Shown one piece after another: positions 25,147 to 36,346 of a stretch of 64,000 bases of DNA; the first letter of the stretch is position 1, and each line of letters starts with the position of its first letter. The stretch lies in contig NC_079512.1 in assembly GCF_000801105.2 (NCBI RefSeq), positions 22,957,848 to 23,021,847 of the forward strand, in the 5' to 3' direction. This DNA comes from Raphanus sativus (Eukaryota > Streptophyta > Magnoliopsida > Brassicales > Brassicaceae). Position numbers and translations under genes: made by a program. The notes beneath the pieces were generated by a model. That model saw nothing but the letters and a program-made list of their open reading frames with translations, ran no database searches and was not told the DNA's origin.

Positions 25147-26702
25147 TCAACATATATAAAACAGCATTTTATTTTTCCACAAGTCTGTCATATTAGTAGA
25201 GAGTGGTGGACGTTTTTGGACACGCGGCGGTTTCTGAATCTGCAACTTATTTCTTCGGTAATGAAAGCTAGATAGGCCTCTACGTACTTACAAAATCGTG
25301 AAAGTTGCAACAATTAAATCTATGTTCTCTTATTTGTGATTATACTTTTCATTTCTGCTCTGCTCCATTGATCAATAACTTGGTACAAACATAAGCTGTC
25401 ATATATGTTGGGAAAGTCATCTATGATTCATCATTATTACAATTTATGTGGGAGTTTCTTATATTCTAATTTTCAGTTTCATTTACAAGCTGATTTTGTT
25501 TTTCGTTATTATTTTCAAATAAAAGAATAAACGTTATTTCTCATTTACTAATATGTTCCATAGCCAGAGTTGATTTCATACCAAAATCAAAGAAGAAGAA
25601 TAGTCGTTAAAAAAAATCGTCCAATCATGATCTTGAAAATGGCCACATCATATGGCTGATAATATTTGGTTGTGACTCATTTTAAATCAGCCCAGTTCTT
25701 ATTCCAAATAGAATGGTCGTGGAAACGTGTGACCCTTCTACTTAGCCGTTGTCTTTACCGGTTTCTACAGATTGCCGTTTCTGTTGAGTTATTATAATCC
25801 ATTCTCACTTATTCAATCTCATTATTTATTTTTCTCTTCGGTTGCAATTTAATCCTTCCACCACCCTTTGATTTTCCTCTTAAATAAACTTCTTTCGTCC
25901 AAGGTTACAGTCTACAATCAATGGATCTTATCTCACATCCCAATTTAGTTTCTTTTGATCGTCTCTCGCCGTTCCAATTTCATAATCTACATCTCTGGAG
26001 AAACCAATGGCTGATACATCTCAAGACCTCACTTTTACGGCGTTGCGTTTCGTTTCGTTTCGTTTAATAAAATGCTGCAGTTCTGGCCTCTACACCCTTC
26101 AAATCTGAGGCGAAATGGTATTCTCAAATGTATGGTATTCATCTGCGACGTCGTTTCCCATTGATATGATGATGTCTTCTTCGAGCGGGAACAGGGCTTT
26201 GCGCGCCGTACCCGGTCTAGCTATTCATCTTCACTGAGAAGGGATATGAAGGAGGAGAATGATGAACAGATAGTCCCAAAATCAGGTAATAATCTTTTCT
26301 CAGTCTCCCTTATTGATCGTCTCCAGTTTTTTTTTGGAATACAATTGCTTTTGCATATTAGTTAGAAATTGACGTTGATGCTTTGCTTTTGTATTTCGTT
26401 GTGATCTGGAGATTGAGCAACGGCCACATCTTTTGTCATTTCTCGATATTGAAGGGCTTTACTTCATCTCGGTTTGGACGGGTTAAATTCATCTCAGCTT
26501 AGATATTTTCCTCTGCTATGACTTGACCTTTGATTTTTTATTTATTTTTGATTCATGTTAAAGACGAATCTTACATTGCTTTCCATGATTAAGAGCGTGG
26601 AGTTCCTATCCATGATGAACTCTCTTGTGCTTAGCCTGCTAAAAGATGCTCTTTGTGGATTATAAACGCTCTTATTTCTTAAATTCAGTTTCGAGGTATT
26701 AA

Positions 26703-26953
26703 GGGCATCTCCAATCCAACTCCATTTTTTCCTCCAAAATGGAGTAAAAATGAGTTTGGAGTAGAAAGTGCTTCAATCCCACTCTATTTCTTATTCTATA
26801 ATGGAGTTTACTCAATAAATGGAGTAATCTAATTTTTTTTGTTCATCACTCCATTATAGAGTGAAAAATAGAGTGAGGTTGAAGCATTTTTACTCTATAA
26901 TCACTTTTATTCCATTTTAGAGGAAAAAATGGTGTTTTACATTGGAGATGCTC
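26703..26953. mobile_element. PIF/Harbinger (Tourist-like) MITE
   Basis: A 251-base element with terminal inverted repeats GGGCATCTCCAAT and ATTGGAGATGCTC and a TAA target duplication (26700-26702 and 26954-26956). The interior is largely palindromic (CACTCTATTT answered by AAATAGAGTG), so the whole element can fold into one long hairpin. TIR and target sequence are typical of Harbinger-derived MITEs. It lies inside Helitron A. Confidence 0.85.
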
Positions 26954-27836
26954 TAAGCATGTTTGAGGCCTTGCGTAAAGACACTATTTCCAAAAGACAA
27001 ATATTAAGTTAACTAGAATCAATGTCTTATGGCAAAATTTTCTTCTTGCGACCTTGAATCTCAAGTGCTTTTGCTTTGTCTGAACAGGGAAATTTTCCTC
27101 GACTTGGACCCAATAGCAACTTCTGAACTAACAAATAGACAATATCCCCTAAGATTGCAACCCCCTCATTACTATTTACGTGGGGAAACCAAACTGGTAA
27201 GGTAACTTAATATTTATAAGCATGATCATTGTTTGAGTAAATTTAGCTTTTTCTACTTAATTAGTTTGTTTTACAGTTTGTGTTTCCTCCTCAGAAAATC
27301 CTAACGTTTTGGTTTAGCATGTGCAAACAATCAGAAATATTTACAAAGAACTCTACATTGTTGTTGCCATCATTCCTTAATTGTTCCGCTTCGCTCAGGT
27401 ACTATAGTAAATTCATACTTTAAATGAAATTAGCAATGTTTGCATCCTTTCAAAATGTTCAAAACTCTTTTTTCTTTTTGCAGTGTATATGGACGCTGGT
27501 TGAGGAGAATGAAAACAATGAATGGCGAAATGAACTGAAGTATCTCTCCACCATGTTAGTGGTACAGCTAGAACAAACTTCGAAGAAATGGACTTACTGA
27601 TGAGTTTGGTGGCTGTAACCACTTCGAGCATCGCAATAGTGTTCAATAATTATTGAGACATTTTCAAGGATTTGGTTCACATGAACCGCAAGTACATAAA
27701 TTGCAAGGAGGAGCATGGGATGACGAGTATGAAAATGATGACGATGATTATGCTGGAAAGTAGAGGAGGAGAGGAAATGATGGAAACGGGTCGGCCAGTG
27801 GGTCATTTGGGTCGGGTAGTGAAAGATCCAGAGTCT

Positions 27837-27944
27837 GGAAACGAGTTTGATGTTAATGAACTTCGAGACGAGGAAAATTTTACTCCTGCTAAGAAGAAAC
27901 ATTACTGTAGACATACAAATTCTCAGATCCAAGCAAATAGAAGT
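27837..27944 (+). pseudogene. Captured HD-Zip class IV homeobox exon fragment
   Basis: Reads GNEFDVNELRDEENF then PAKKKHYCRHTNSQIQ and ends at a GTAAGT donor at 27945. The basic motif resembles the start of HD-Zip IV homeodomains, which typically read KKKRYHRHT..QIQ. Here Arg and His are replaced (HYCRHT), and the homeodomain is cut after its first 15 residues or so. Gene capture by the surrounding Helitron is the simplest explanation. Identification rests on a short motif. Confidence 0.45.
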
Positions 27945-28600
27945 GTAAGTTTAGATTCTTTTTTTTTCATGTCTATTTTATCCTCTCTCTGTGTAACTCA
28001 TATATCAAATTCATTTTTCTGAAAAGCAGGAATGTGTAGATATGGGGGAAAAGAATAATATCTCCGGATGCAGTTTCTTTTCCATGTAGTCTAACTCCGG
28101 AAGCTGTTAAAAACTATAAACTGGTATGTTCCATTAAATCTGTAGCTTTGTGAAATAAGATTTCTTTAATCACAGTACTCTACTGTGCAATATTATTGTT
28201 ATAGATATGATAATGTATGAGAAATATCTTTTTTTAGGATGTTACCATTGAGTTGTTTGTAAATAAATTATCGTAACGTTGAAATTCTTTAGCTTTGCCG
28301 AGTACATAGAGTTTACAGTTATTCACATGCTACTGAACATATATTCATTGGTCATCTTCCTTCTATGGAGTATGACCCTGTTTGGCGGTGATGCACGGCG
28401 GAGTTGCAATAGTAAAGTCGTGACGTCTCACTTCTTTTTTCAGGCCTTGAGTAGAAAGTGTGTACACACCCACCTTTGCTTTAACACAAGCTCTAACTGC
28501 AGTATTTTTAAAAGAAAAGCTTCAGCTTTCAAACGCTTACCCGAATCAACTGATTAGGATGATTGTCTAATTGTGGAAACTCATAGGTCCTTACTTTAGG

Positions 28601-28654
28601 ATATTTAACAATACAGGTTTTTTTTTTTGTTCAGATATTTAACAATACAGGTTT
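28601..28654. mobile_element. Tail-only retroposon scar
   Basis: ATATTTAACAATACAGGTTT is duplicated exactly at 28601-28620 and 28635-28654 around TTTTTTTTGTTCAG. On the minus strand the insert reads CTGAACAAAAAAAA, like the last few bases and A-tail of a LINE or SINE. Confidence 0.75.
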
Positions 28655-30050
28655 AATGAACGATTTTTCGTTGGTAAATAGATGTTAATCTAATCCTTTG
28701 TGTCATGATATTCTCATGTAACTCATCTATGGTTTGTGTACTCATATAGCTGCATCAAAATCAGGAACTGTGAGTTGGAAACACAGTTTGAAAGAATCAG
28801 AGAGACTGCAACGGATAGCAAAGAAGCAAATATGTAATTGTTGTTAGTTTGATTTAGGCCAAGCCAACTATTATAAATGTGCTGTTCAGAGTTCCGCAAA
28901 TTTTATTTTTCACAATACGTTTTATGAGAATGATTTTTAGAACAAAAATGAAAGCCCATAACAAAATTTAAATTAACAAATAAAATAATTAAAACAATCA
29001 ATATCTTAAACTTCAACATAAATTTTTTAACTAGAAATTTTCTTGGATAATTTTTTTTAGTTTATCTTCACAAAAATAGCACTCAAAGAAGAAAATAACT
29101 AAAATAGTTTTATTAAAGGATAAAATATGCGTTTATACAATTTGGATTAACTAATCTATACTTAGGATTTAGAGTTAAGAGGTCGATTTTGGGTATGGAT
29201 TCCAAATTTAAAAGAAAAAAAAATTGAAAAAAAAAACTATTTTGATCATTTTATTTTTTGAATACTATTTTGTAACAAAAACTTAAAAACGACTATTTGA
29301 GAGAATTGTTTTTTTTTTAATTTTCAAAATTATTTAATAGAAGCAAAAAGAATATAAGATTATGTCGTACCAAAGTAAAAAATCCAAAGATTTTGGGAAA
29401 AAACCTAAAAATCATAAATTTGGAAAAAACTGAAAGTTTTTTTCTTTTCTTAAGGAATAGTCAATGACATATGCAATTGTAACTTTTTTTAAAAAAGAAT
29501 AAAACATCACTCTAAGTAAAAGAAAATTCTATGATAGCCTCAAAAATAATTTTTTTTTGTCAAATATAGCTTCCAGAGATAAAATGATCAAAATATTTCA
29601 TTAAAAATAAATATATACTTATTTTCTATGGGTTAACTAATTTTAATTTAGAGTTTACAGTTAAGTAGTGGAGTTCAAGGAGTGGTATTTAAATTTTGAA
29701 TTTAAAAAAATTAAAAATTAATATTCAATTTTTAAAAAAAAAAAAATTTAAAAATAGTTTCAAAAGTATTTTCAAATTTCAAAAATAAATTTGAAAAATA
29801 AAAAAATGATTTTTTGCAATTTTTTTTATAAAAGTTCAAATTTGAAAAACATATAATTCAAACCTAGAAAAAAAGATTATGTTTTTTAATTTATTTTTAT
29901 TTATATATCTAGATTATAAGAGTTTTTTGTTATTTTTAATGAAATCTATTTTGATCACTTTTTTGAAAAACTTATTTTGAGACAAAACTTAAAAATTGTC
30001 TATCAAATAATTACCCTAAAATTACATATTACTATATCCAAACCAATTAT
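28655..30050. other. AT-rich non-coding part of Helitron A
   Basis: Very AT-rich with many A and T runs. No gene, RNA or further transposon end was found before the 3' hairpin. Confidence 0.5.
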
Positions 30051-30412
30051 CCGCGCGTAGCGCGGAAAAAGACTCTAGTATGAATAAAACTTCATTACAC
30101 ACGTTTAAATTCAGATTACTTTATTAAATAAATTAATTTCAATGACCTTCATTTTATATATTTTCCACATCATACAATACTAAAAGGCAAATATAAGCAC
30201 CAAAGAAGCTATCCACGTCAGCTGATTTAATCAACCAATGGGAAGATTTTTTTTTCCACGTCAGACATGTTTGCTTTCGGTTGGGCTTTATTTGTTTTTT
30301 ACGTCCGTTGCGTGTTATTGTCTAAGCCCATTAGTCAAAGAAACGAAGCACAGATACCATCGCCGTTTCGAGCTAGCGTTTCCCCTTTCTTCAATCCCTG
30401 ATTTCATAGATC

Positions 30413-30451
30413 GACCATGAAACTTTTTTTTTTGTAACTTGACCATGAAAC
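30413..30451. mobile_element. Tail-only retroposon scar
   Basis: GACCATGAAAC duplicated at 30413-30423 and 30441-30451 around ten T followed by GTAACTT; the minus strand reads AAGTTAC plus A-tail. Confidence 0.65.
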
Positions 30452-30950
30452 CTTTGCTCTTCCTCTTCTCTGTTCCGTTTCACGATCTGATCGACGAGCA
30501 TTCAAGACAACCTCCACTTCGTTTCACCCTTTATTCTCATTTATGGATTCTCTTAGGATTTCTCCTTCTGATTTTTCATATAAAACATATGATCACAGTT
30601 TTTTTCCGATCCAACTTCGTTCTATATTCTCTCTACCACAGTGGATGATTTTGGTTACGTTTGTTGATTTGGTTTTTGTTTGTTGATGTAAGATGATTTG
30701 GATATATTTTATTAATTTAGAAATCTTGAATTTAGATGATTTTGATTTAGTTTTGGTTTTGTTTTTGTTTTTGTTTTTATGTTAGATGATTTTGGTTGTA
30801 TACTGATATAGAAAGCTTTGGATGATATTGGTTTTGTTTATTGATTCTGTTTTCGTTTGTTACTGCTTTTGTTTATTCAGAACTTAATTTATATTCGTGT
30901 CAAAATCTTTGGGTCTCTCTTTTGCAGAATGAACTTTCATGGAGAGAGAT

Positions 30951-30991
30951 GAGAAAATAATCGTTGCCCAAAAAAAAAAGAGAAAATAATC
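30951..30991. mobile_element. Tail-only retroposon scar
   Basis: GAGAAAATAATC duplicated exactly at 30951-30962 and 30980-30991 around GTTGCCC plus ten A. Confidence 0.75.
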
Positions 30992-31634
30992 TTCCGGTTT
31001 GAATCCAAGTGAGAAACACTTTTTTTCTTTTTGGTGTATGATTGTTCCGTTTCTCGGATTTGTTTTTCAGCTTTGTCCGAATTTTCTTCCGTTGCGGATA
31101 GTAGGTTTATCTTTGCTTTTCCTTTAGAGGATCAATCTAATTTCTTTTGATTTGAGGGGTTTTTCTCTGTAAGTTAGTTATGCTTAGATCCTTGATTTAG
31201 AAACGAAACAATCTCTGTTTGATTAAAATCTTTTAGACAGAGTCTCCTTGCAAGTCAAGTGTCTGTGTTTTTTGGATTTTACTTTAGTGAAGATAAACAG
31301 AATCAGATAAGTTGAAGCTTTGTAGAAGGTGTTTCAACAAGGTATTGTGTCTTTTCATCTGAAGCTTTCCACTGTTTTCACAGCTACCGAACCGATGAAC
31401 TCTTCAGATCGACGGCGACCGTATGAAGGAAGAGCTTGCAAGCAGATTCAAGCAAAACGAGATTGGAGAATGATGATGCTCAACCGCCATGCTTTCCGGT
31501 GAACAAATCACGGTCTCTGTTTCACAATGATTTTGGTTTTGTTTATTGTTTTTGTTTTTGTTTGTTACTCTTTTTATTTATTCAGAACTTAATTTATCGT
31601 TTCGTATCAAAATATTTGCGTCTCCCTTCTGCAG

Positions 31635-31872
31635 AATGGAACTAACCTTTTTAATCAGCTTCTGATGATGAAATGTGGAAGCCAAGTTCAACGTGGTAGA
31701 AGCCTAGGACATCACTCCCAAAAACTTGAATACTTTGAGGTGAAGCATTTGTCTTTGTCATTCTCTTGGTTATATCCATTGGATACTTTGGAGGAATCAA
31801 ACTAAACGCCTTACTCTACAGGCTGTTGAAGGGGTTCTAAAGATCAAGGACAGATACAATCCTGCAACGTGA
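31635..31872 (+). pseudogene. Captured ABCG/PDR-type transporter fragment
   Basis: Two exon pieces with a proper intron between them. 31635-31739 reads LFNQLLMMKCGSQ ... LGHHSQKLEYFE, and 31822-31869 reads AVEGVLKIKDRYNPAT. Full-size PDR/ABCG transporters have this order at the end of the first nucleotide-binding domain (DELLLMKRGG, then LGHHSQKL(I/V)EYFE, then IKDGYNPATWMLEV). The Trp after PAT is TGA here (31870-31872), so it is not translatable further. The intron between EYFE and A(I/V) is where I expect it in plant PDR genes, so genomic DNA was captured rather than cDNA. Confidence 0.8.
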
Positions 31873-31889
31873 ATGCTTGGAGATGGACA

Positions 31890-33240
31890 TTCACATTGAA
31901 GTACCTTATTGCACAAAAATATTAATTTTATAATTATTGCACGATGTCAACTAAATAAAATTTATAAAATCAGTGTATTTGCAAAAATAACTAAAACACA
32001 TAATATAATTCACAATATTATGAAGTTAGAGAAGAAAATAAAATTTTCCCAAAAAAATAAGAACAAAAGTAATGTACATTTTTATTTTTTCATGTACCAT
32101 AACTTAACGATGAAGCAAACAAAAATTAGGAAATTTACCATATAATTTAACAAAATGATAGAAAAGAGCATCCACAAATTAACTTATAACTAAAACAGTG
32201 ATTATAAAAAAAATTAGAAAAAATAATTAGGAAAATGAATCAATAACATTTATTTTGAAAATTAAAGTTCTTTACTCAGATAACATAGTTTATGTGACTT
32301 TCCATTATAATGAATACAAACAATTCAAGCAACACATGAATATTAATTTTATTATTTTTGTGAAATATATTAATAAAATATCTAATATTACATATATAAT
32401 ACTATAATTAATTATACATTTAACTCAAATAATTTTTAACAATAATCTATTGTAAAATTTAGTAAATTTATAATCAAAACAATGAATTTTAAGAAAATAA
32501 AATTTAAAAGTTATATTACGAAAAGTAATCAGTAACATTTTTTGCCAACTAATCAGTGACATTTATTTCAAAAATCATAATCATTTATATAAAACGATGG
32601 TTTACTTTATTTTCAAATATAATAAATATAAAAAGTTATATCAAACATGTATATCTTATTATCTTGGTCAAATATATTAATTAATTATCTAATATTACAT
32701 AAATAATATTATAATTAATTATACATTTTAACTCAAACAAAATTTTTACAATAATCTACTGTAAAACTAAATTTAGTAAAAACATAAAATAATCCACTAA
32801 AGCATATTAAAATTGAAAAAAAATATGTGAATTATTTTACAAGTTTTTTTCTACTAACAAAAATGAAAAAGAAAAAGAAAAATCTCACAGATTTCTTATG
32901 GTCGGTCATCCAACTCCAAAAAATCACAAGAAATGATGCAGTGACACATCCAATTTTTAATATATAATTAAAGGATACATTATTTAACAAAAGAAAATCA
33001 GTTAAGCTTTTAACAAGAAAAAAGAAAATCATATTTTAATAAATAACAAGTAATATATTTATTTTGAAAACTCATAACTAATTTTTCAGATAACGTGGTT
33101 TTTATTTCTTATCGAATTATTGTTATCGGCTTCTTATGTTTGATTCTATATCTAGGCACACATGTTCGTGCTGTTCTATTTATAAGAGATTTTAACCTTA
33201 GAACAACCAACAGGATAGACCTCGTCGAAGCTTTGATCGA
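31890..33240. other. AT-rich non-coding part of Helitron B
   Basis: Over 80 percent A and T by eye. A short direct repeat TAATCAGTAACATTT (32526-32540, 32550-32564, one difference) around TTTGCCAAC may be a further tail-only scar. No gene. Confidence 0.4.
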
Positions 33241-33253
33241 TCTACGAGCATAA

Positions 33254-33430
33254 GTGAGAGAACCCATTCCGGAGGATGCTGAGAAAGTGTGCTCCATCTG
33301 CTATGGCAGATTCAATGGGACGAGGGTTGTAAACTCACTGAGGTGTAACCACATATATCATCATCTATGCATCGTCGAGTGGTTTCACCATAACCTATGT
33401 TGTCCCACATGTCGTGACACAGATTTCTAA
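33254..33430 (+). pseudogene. Captured RING-H2 zinc-finger fragment
   Basis: The open frame ends CSICYGRFNGTRVVNSLRC, then NHIYHHLCIVEWFHHNL, then CCPTCRDTDF and stop. Spacing C-x2-C-x13-C-x-H-x2-H-x2-C-x10-C-x2-C is a complete RING-H2 finger as in E3 ubiquitin ligases. Upstream the frame runs into TAA at 33251, with no start codon or signal, so only the finger-bearing 3' exon was captured. All eight zinc ligands are intact, so it could be translated if fused to another transcript. Confidence 0.75.
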
Positions 33431-34392
33431 ACTGAAATTTTTCTCCTTAACATTATCCATATTATGTTATCATAACTCCTTAATTAAGAATGTTTTTTTC
33501 GCAATTGCCAGTTACGTTTGTTCTATCGACTTCGACAGTTAATACATTTATGATCTAGAAAATATATACTTTCAAAATTACTTGATAAAAAAGTAATTAT
33601 CAATACATATATGTACCTTTTAAGATATATATTACAGAATACTTAGTAATAAGTAAGCAAAAACGACTTTTTCAACAAAAAAAAAACTCAGAACACATCA
33701 TCTTTTAAAACTAATTACCAAAATTATATATACAGAAATTTACACTTTATGAATTTTGCCACAATTATGTATATGTAACACTACAGCTTCAGCTTCTGTT
33801 CTTCAGATACTTGGTCTCTTTCTTGCATCATTTATGACTCCTTAGAGGTTATTGTTCTTCAGATATTTGGTCTCTTTTTCCTTTGGTTTTTCATTCCCAC
33901 AAAACTTCGTACTTGGATTTATTTAGATTTAAAAAAATTATATCGTTAGATTGTTTTTGAAAAGTATTTGATCCTAAATGATCCCATCGTTTAATACACA
34001 ATGTTCACATAAAATAAAATTCAATAGTGTCAATTGAACATCAACCATTTTCCGCGCGTAGCGCGGACATCGGATCTAGTGATACTTAACAGTATAAAAA
34101 TGTTCTCTAAATAAAACATCAATTTAAATTATGTTTAAATTCAACTAAATTAACTTTGTTACGACTATCAGATTTTTATGCTACTTTTATTGAATATATT
34201 AGTCACAACCACTTATGTTATTTTACTTTGATTAATTAGCTTTAAATAGATAAAAAATATCATTCTCTTTCGACATGTTTTTATTTTCATATTTAAAAAC
34301 ATATTTTGTTTACTAAAACCATAGAATGAATTATAAATTCATTTAGGAAAAAAAACATACAAACCCGGCGCGTAGCGCCGGAATACCACTAG

Positions 34393-36031
34393 TTTTATAT
34401 AATAAAGCAAACCCAATAAACTTAAGACACACAACAAGACACTTAAGACCTTTGAAAACTAAGCACACACCGTTTATTAAAAAAAACACTTAAAAACAAC
34501 GACCCCTAAAACATTACGACGAGACAATGAAGCAAACCCTAAAACACACACACACTGGATCGATGACTCAGTCACGTTTTTCAGGTGGGAAAAGCTCCTT
34601 CACCTCCCTGCGCCACCAATTGAGATAACTAGTTAGAATGCTTTTCTCGTCAGACAGAGATTCACTGAGAGCTGTCCAGGCGGCTTGATTAGTCTTTTCA
34701 TCAGAATAGGTGTCATAGTCACCTATCTCTTTTGCCGCTCTAGCTGCTTTTCAGCCTGATTGGCCATTTCTTCCGCCTCTGCAAACCATATTTCTAACCT
34801 CTGCTGGTTGCTCTCGTCGTAATCTGGTTGGTGATTTCTGATAAATTTACTAAACTCAACTTCGATTCTTGGTACATTTGGTTTTGTCAGATCGGGTTTG
34901 AAGGGAAAGCTGTGTTCAAAAATGAAAAAAGTGGACTGGTTTCTTCCTGCCAGTCGACCTGGTGGTTTCTGAGAAACTGAATGAACTCGTGCTCGGTTGT
35001 TAGCACATCCGGATTATATGCGTTTTCTTCAACCTCTTCTTAATTTCTCGTTATTATTTCATTCTTTTAATTAAATTTTGCTAATATTTTCCTTATTTTT
35101 TACATATTTTTTGCCAAATATTATCTCTTTATAGATAGTAATACAAATCATATAATCAATGAACCAAAAATCCATCTTTGAATTCTTTCAATCATAACAT
35201 CACCTTATTTCACTATATTAAAATGAAAAACATTTTTTAAATCAAATTTCTCACATATTCAGTTCAATATAATCTGTCCAATTGCTTGGGAAGGATGAGA
35301 GGCATGCTTGCGGAAGTAGTCACGTGGAGAAATGAGCTCCTTCGTGAGGCAGAAGAAGCTAAAGGAAGAGGGGATACGGAGAGAGAGCGTGTGCTCAGAG
35401 AGAATGCAGAGATAGCAGGGGTGATGGAGCTGCGTTTGGGTAAGGAAGTAAAAATGTGTTCTGGTTACATTGATTGGAAGCAGAGAAAAATCACCAAGTT
35501 TCCGAACTACCAATCCGAATCTGACAACGCCCCCAACTCTTGGGCATGTGAGGAGACTGATGACGACAGTGGTGCCAGTGGATCAGGATCAACCTCCAAG
35601 TAGAATGTCTTGTGTGTGTTATGTGTGTCTAAGCATCCAAATAGTATGTTACGTGTGTCTTAAGCTAGCATCTTTGTGTCCTTAGTAGTAGTGTCTGTGT
35701 GTGTTTTTAATTTAAAATAATATCTGTTTGTGTCTTGTGTGTGTGTCTTATCTTGAATGAAATTGTTTTGGATGCAATTAATTAATATTTGATGGTTAAA
35801 GCTGAGTCAATGAGTGGAGATGAGATCTGTTCTGAAGATGTTGAGATAGACAAAGAGTGTGCCTTTGCTGAATCTGTGCGAAATGGGATTTCAATCAATA
35901 AATGACTTATAAAATATATATAAACATTATTAGACTTTAGTAATTATTATAATACTTTATATACGAATATAATGTTCTATATAGGAATATGAAATTATTA
36001 TATCAATTTCTACAAATTGTATTATATTAAT

Positions 36032-36075
<44 letters not shown>

Positions 36076-36346
36076 TGAATTAATCAAACATTATTATACT
36101 TTATATAATTTGACAATTAATTACCATAAATTTAATATCTGTAATATCATTTAAATAATTTGATATATGATATTAATTAGTTCTAAACTTACATTTTATT
36201 TTAAATTTGATTAAAATAATTAAAAATGAAAAATCTTTCAACTAGTCAAATTATAACCGTTTCTCTCATTTAGGAGGATTCCAAAGAAAAATGCTCGTGA
36301 AAAAACAAACAGAACATGCCGATCATACATAAAATAGCTGTGCTAA
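34393..36346. other. Intergenic region with fragments of a small charged-protein family
   Basis: Minus strand about 35040-34566 reads EEVEENAYNPDVLTTEHEF, then after a stop and a frame change AEEMANQAEK and LNWWRREVKELFPPE. Plus strand 35295-35603 reads MRGMLAEVVTWRNELLR, EAEEAKGRGDTERERV and ends SGASGSGSTSK. I do not recognise the family; the plus-strand motif recurs at 41924 in this window. From 35700 to 36240 the DNA is AT-rich with a (TA)n run at 36037-36071. Confidence 0.35.
35295..35603 (+). CDS. Unrecognised charged coiled-coil-like fragment
   Basis: About 102 codons from the first ATG: MRGMLAEVVTWRNELLREA, a Glu/Lys/Arg-rich helix to about residue 60, then an acidic SESDN and Ser/Gly tail. 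The motif AEEAK.RGD.ERE is shared with a fragment at 41924-42020, which suggests a repeated gene or element-encoded family. No family was recognised; it may be a pseudogene remnant. Confidence 0.3.
   Translation: MRGMLAEVVTWRNELLREAEEAKGRGDTERERVLRENAEIAGVMELRLGKEVKMCSGYIDWKQRKITKFPNYQSESDNAPNSWACEETDDDSGASGSGSTSK

Larger units (their letters stand above)
25147..30078 (+). mobile_element. Helitron A, non-autonomous
   Basis: Starts TC at 25147 after A, with ACATATATAAAACAG closely matching the start at 19166. Ends with the hairpin CCGCGCGTAGCGCGG (30051-30065), a short spacer and CTAG at 30075-30078 followed by T. The first half holds gene-derived GC-richer sequence with splice-like signals; the second half is AT-rich. 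No RepHel coding sequence. The 3' end is strongly supported; the pairing with this 5' end is inferred. Confidence 0.55.
30170..34079 (+). mobile_element. Helitron B, non-autonomous, carrying gene fragments
   Basis: Starts A|TCATACAATACTAAAAGGC at 30170, the common Helitron start in crucifers, with CCACGTCAG soon after. Ends with CCGCGCGTAGCGCGG at 34052-34066 and CTAG at 34076-34079 followed by T: 3.9 kb. Its 3' hairpin is identical to that of Helitron A, so the two probably use the same transposase. It carries fragments of an ABCG/PDR transporter and a RING-H2 gene, both on the plus strand. No Rep/helicase coding was seen. Confidence 0.7.
19166..34392 (+). mobile_element. Outer Helitron of a nested transposon block (inferred)
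   Basis: Left end: TC at 19166 preceded by A, then TTAATATATAAAACAG and, a little inside, GTGCCACGTCAG, the usual start of Brassicaceae Helitrons. Right end: hairpin CCGGCGCGTAGCGCCGG at about 34365-34381, a short spacer, then CTAG at 34389-34392 followed by T, as Helitrons insert between A and T. Two other Helitrons and a Copia element lie inside. Pairing these outermost ends is inference: three starts (19166, 25147, 30170) and three ends (30078, 34079, 34392) nest consistently this way. No Rep/helicase gene is visible, so it would be non-autonomous. Confidence 0.4.

Noticed and set aside
36037..36071. (TA)n run as a possible origin or transposon end
   Set aside because: Ordinary microsatellite; no inverted repeats or duplications around it.
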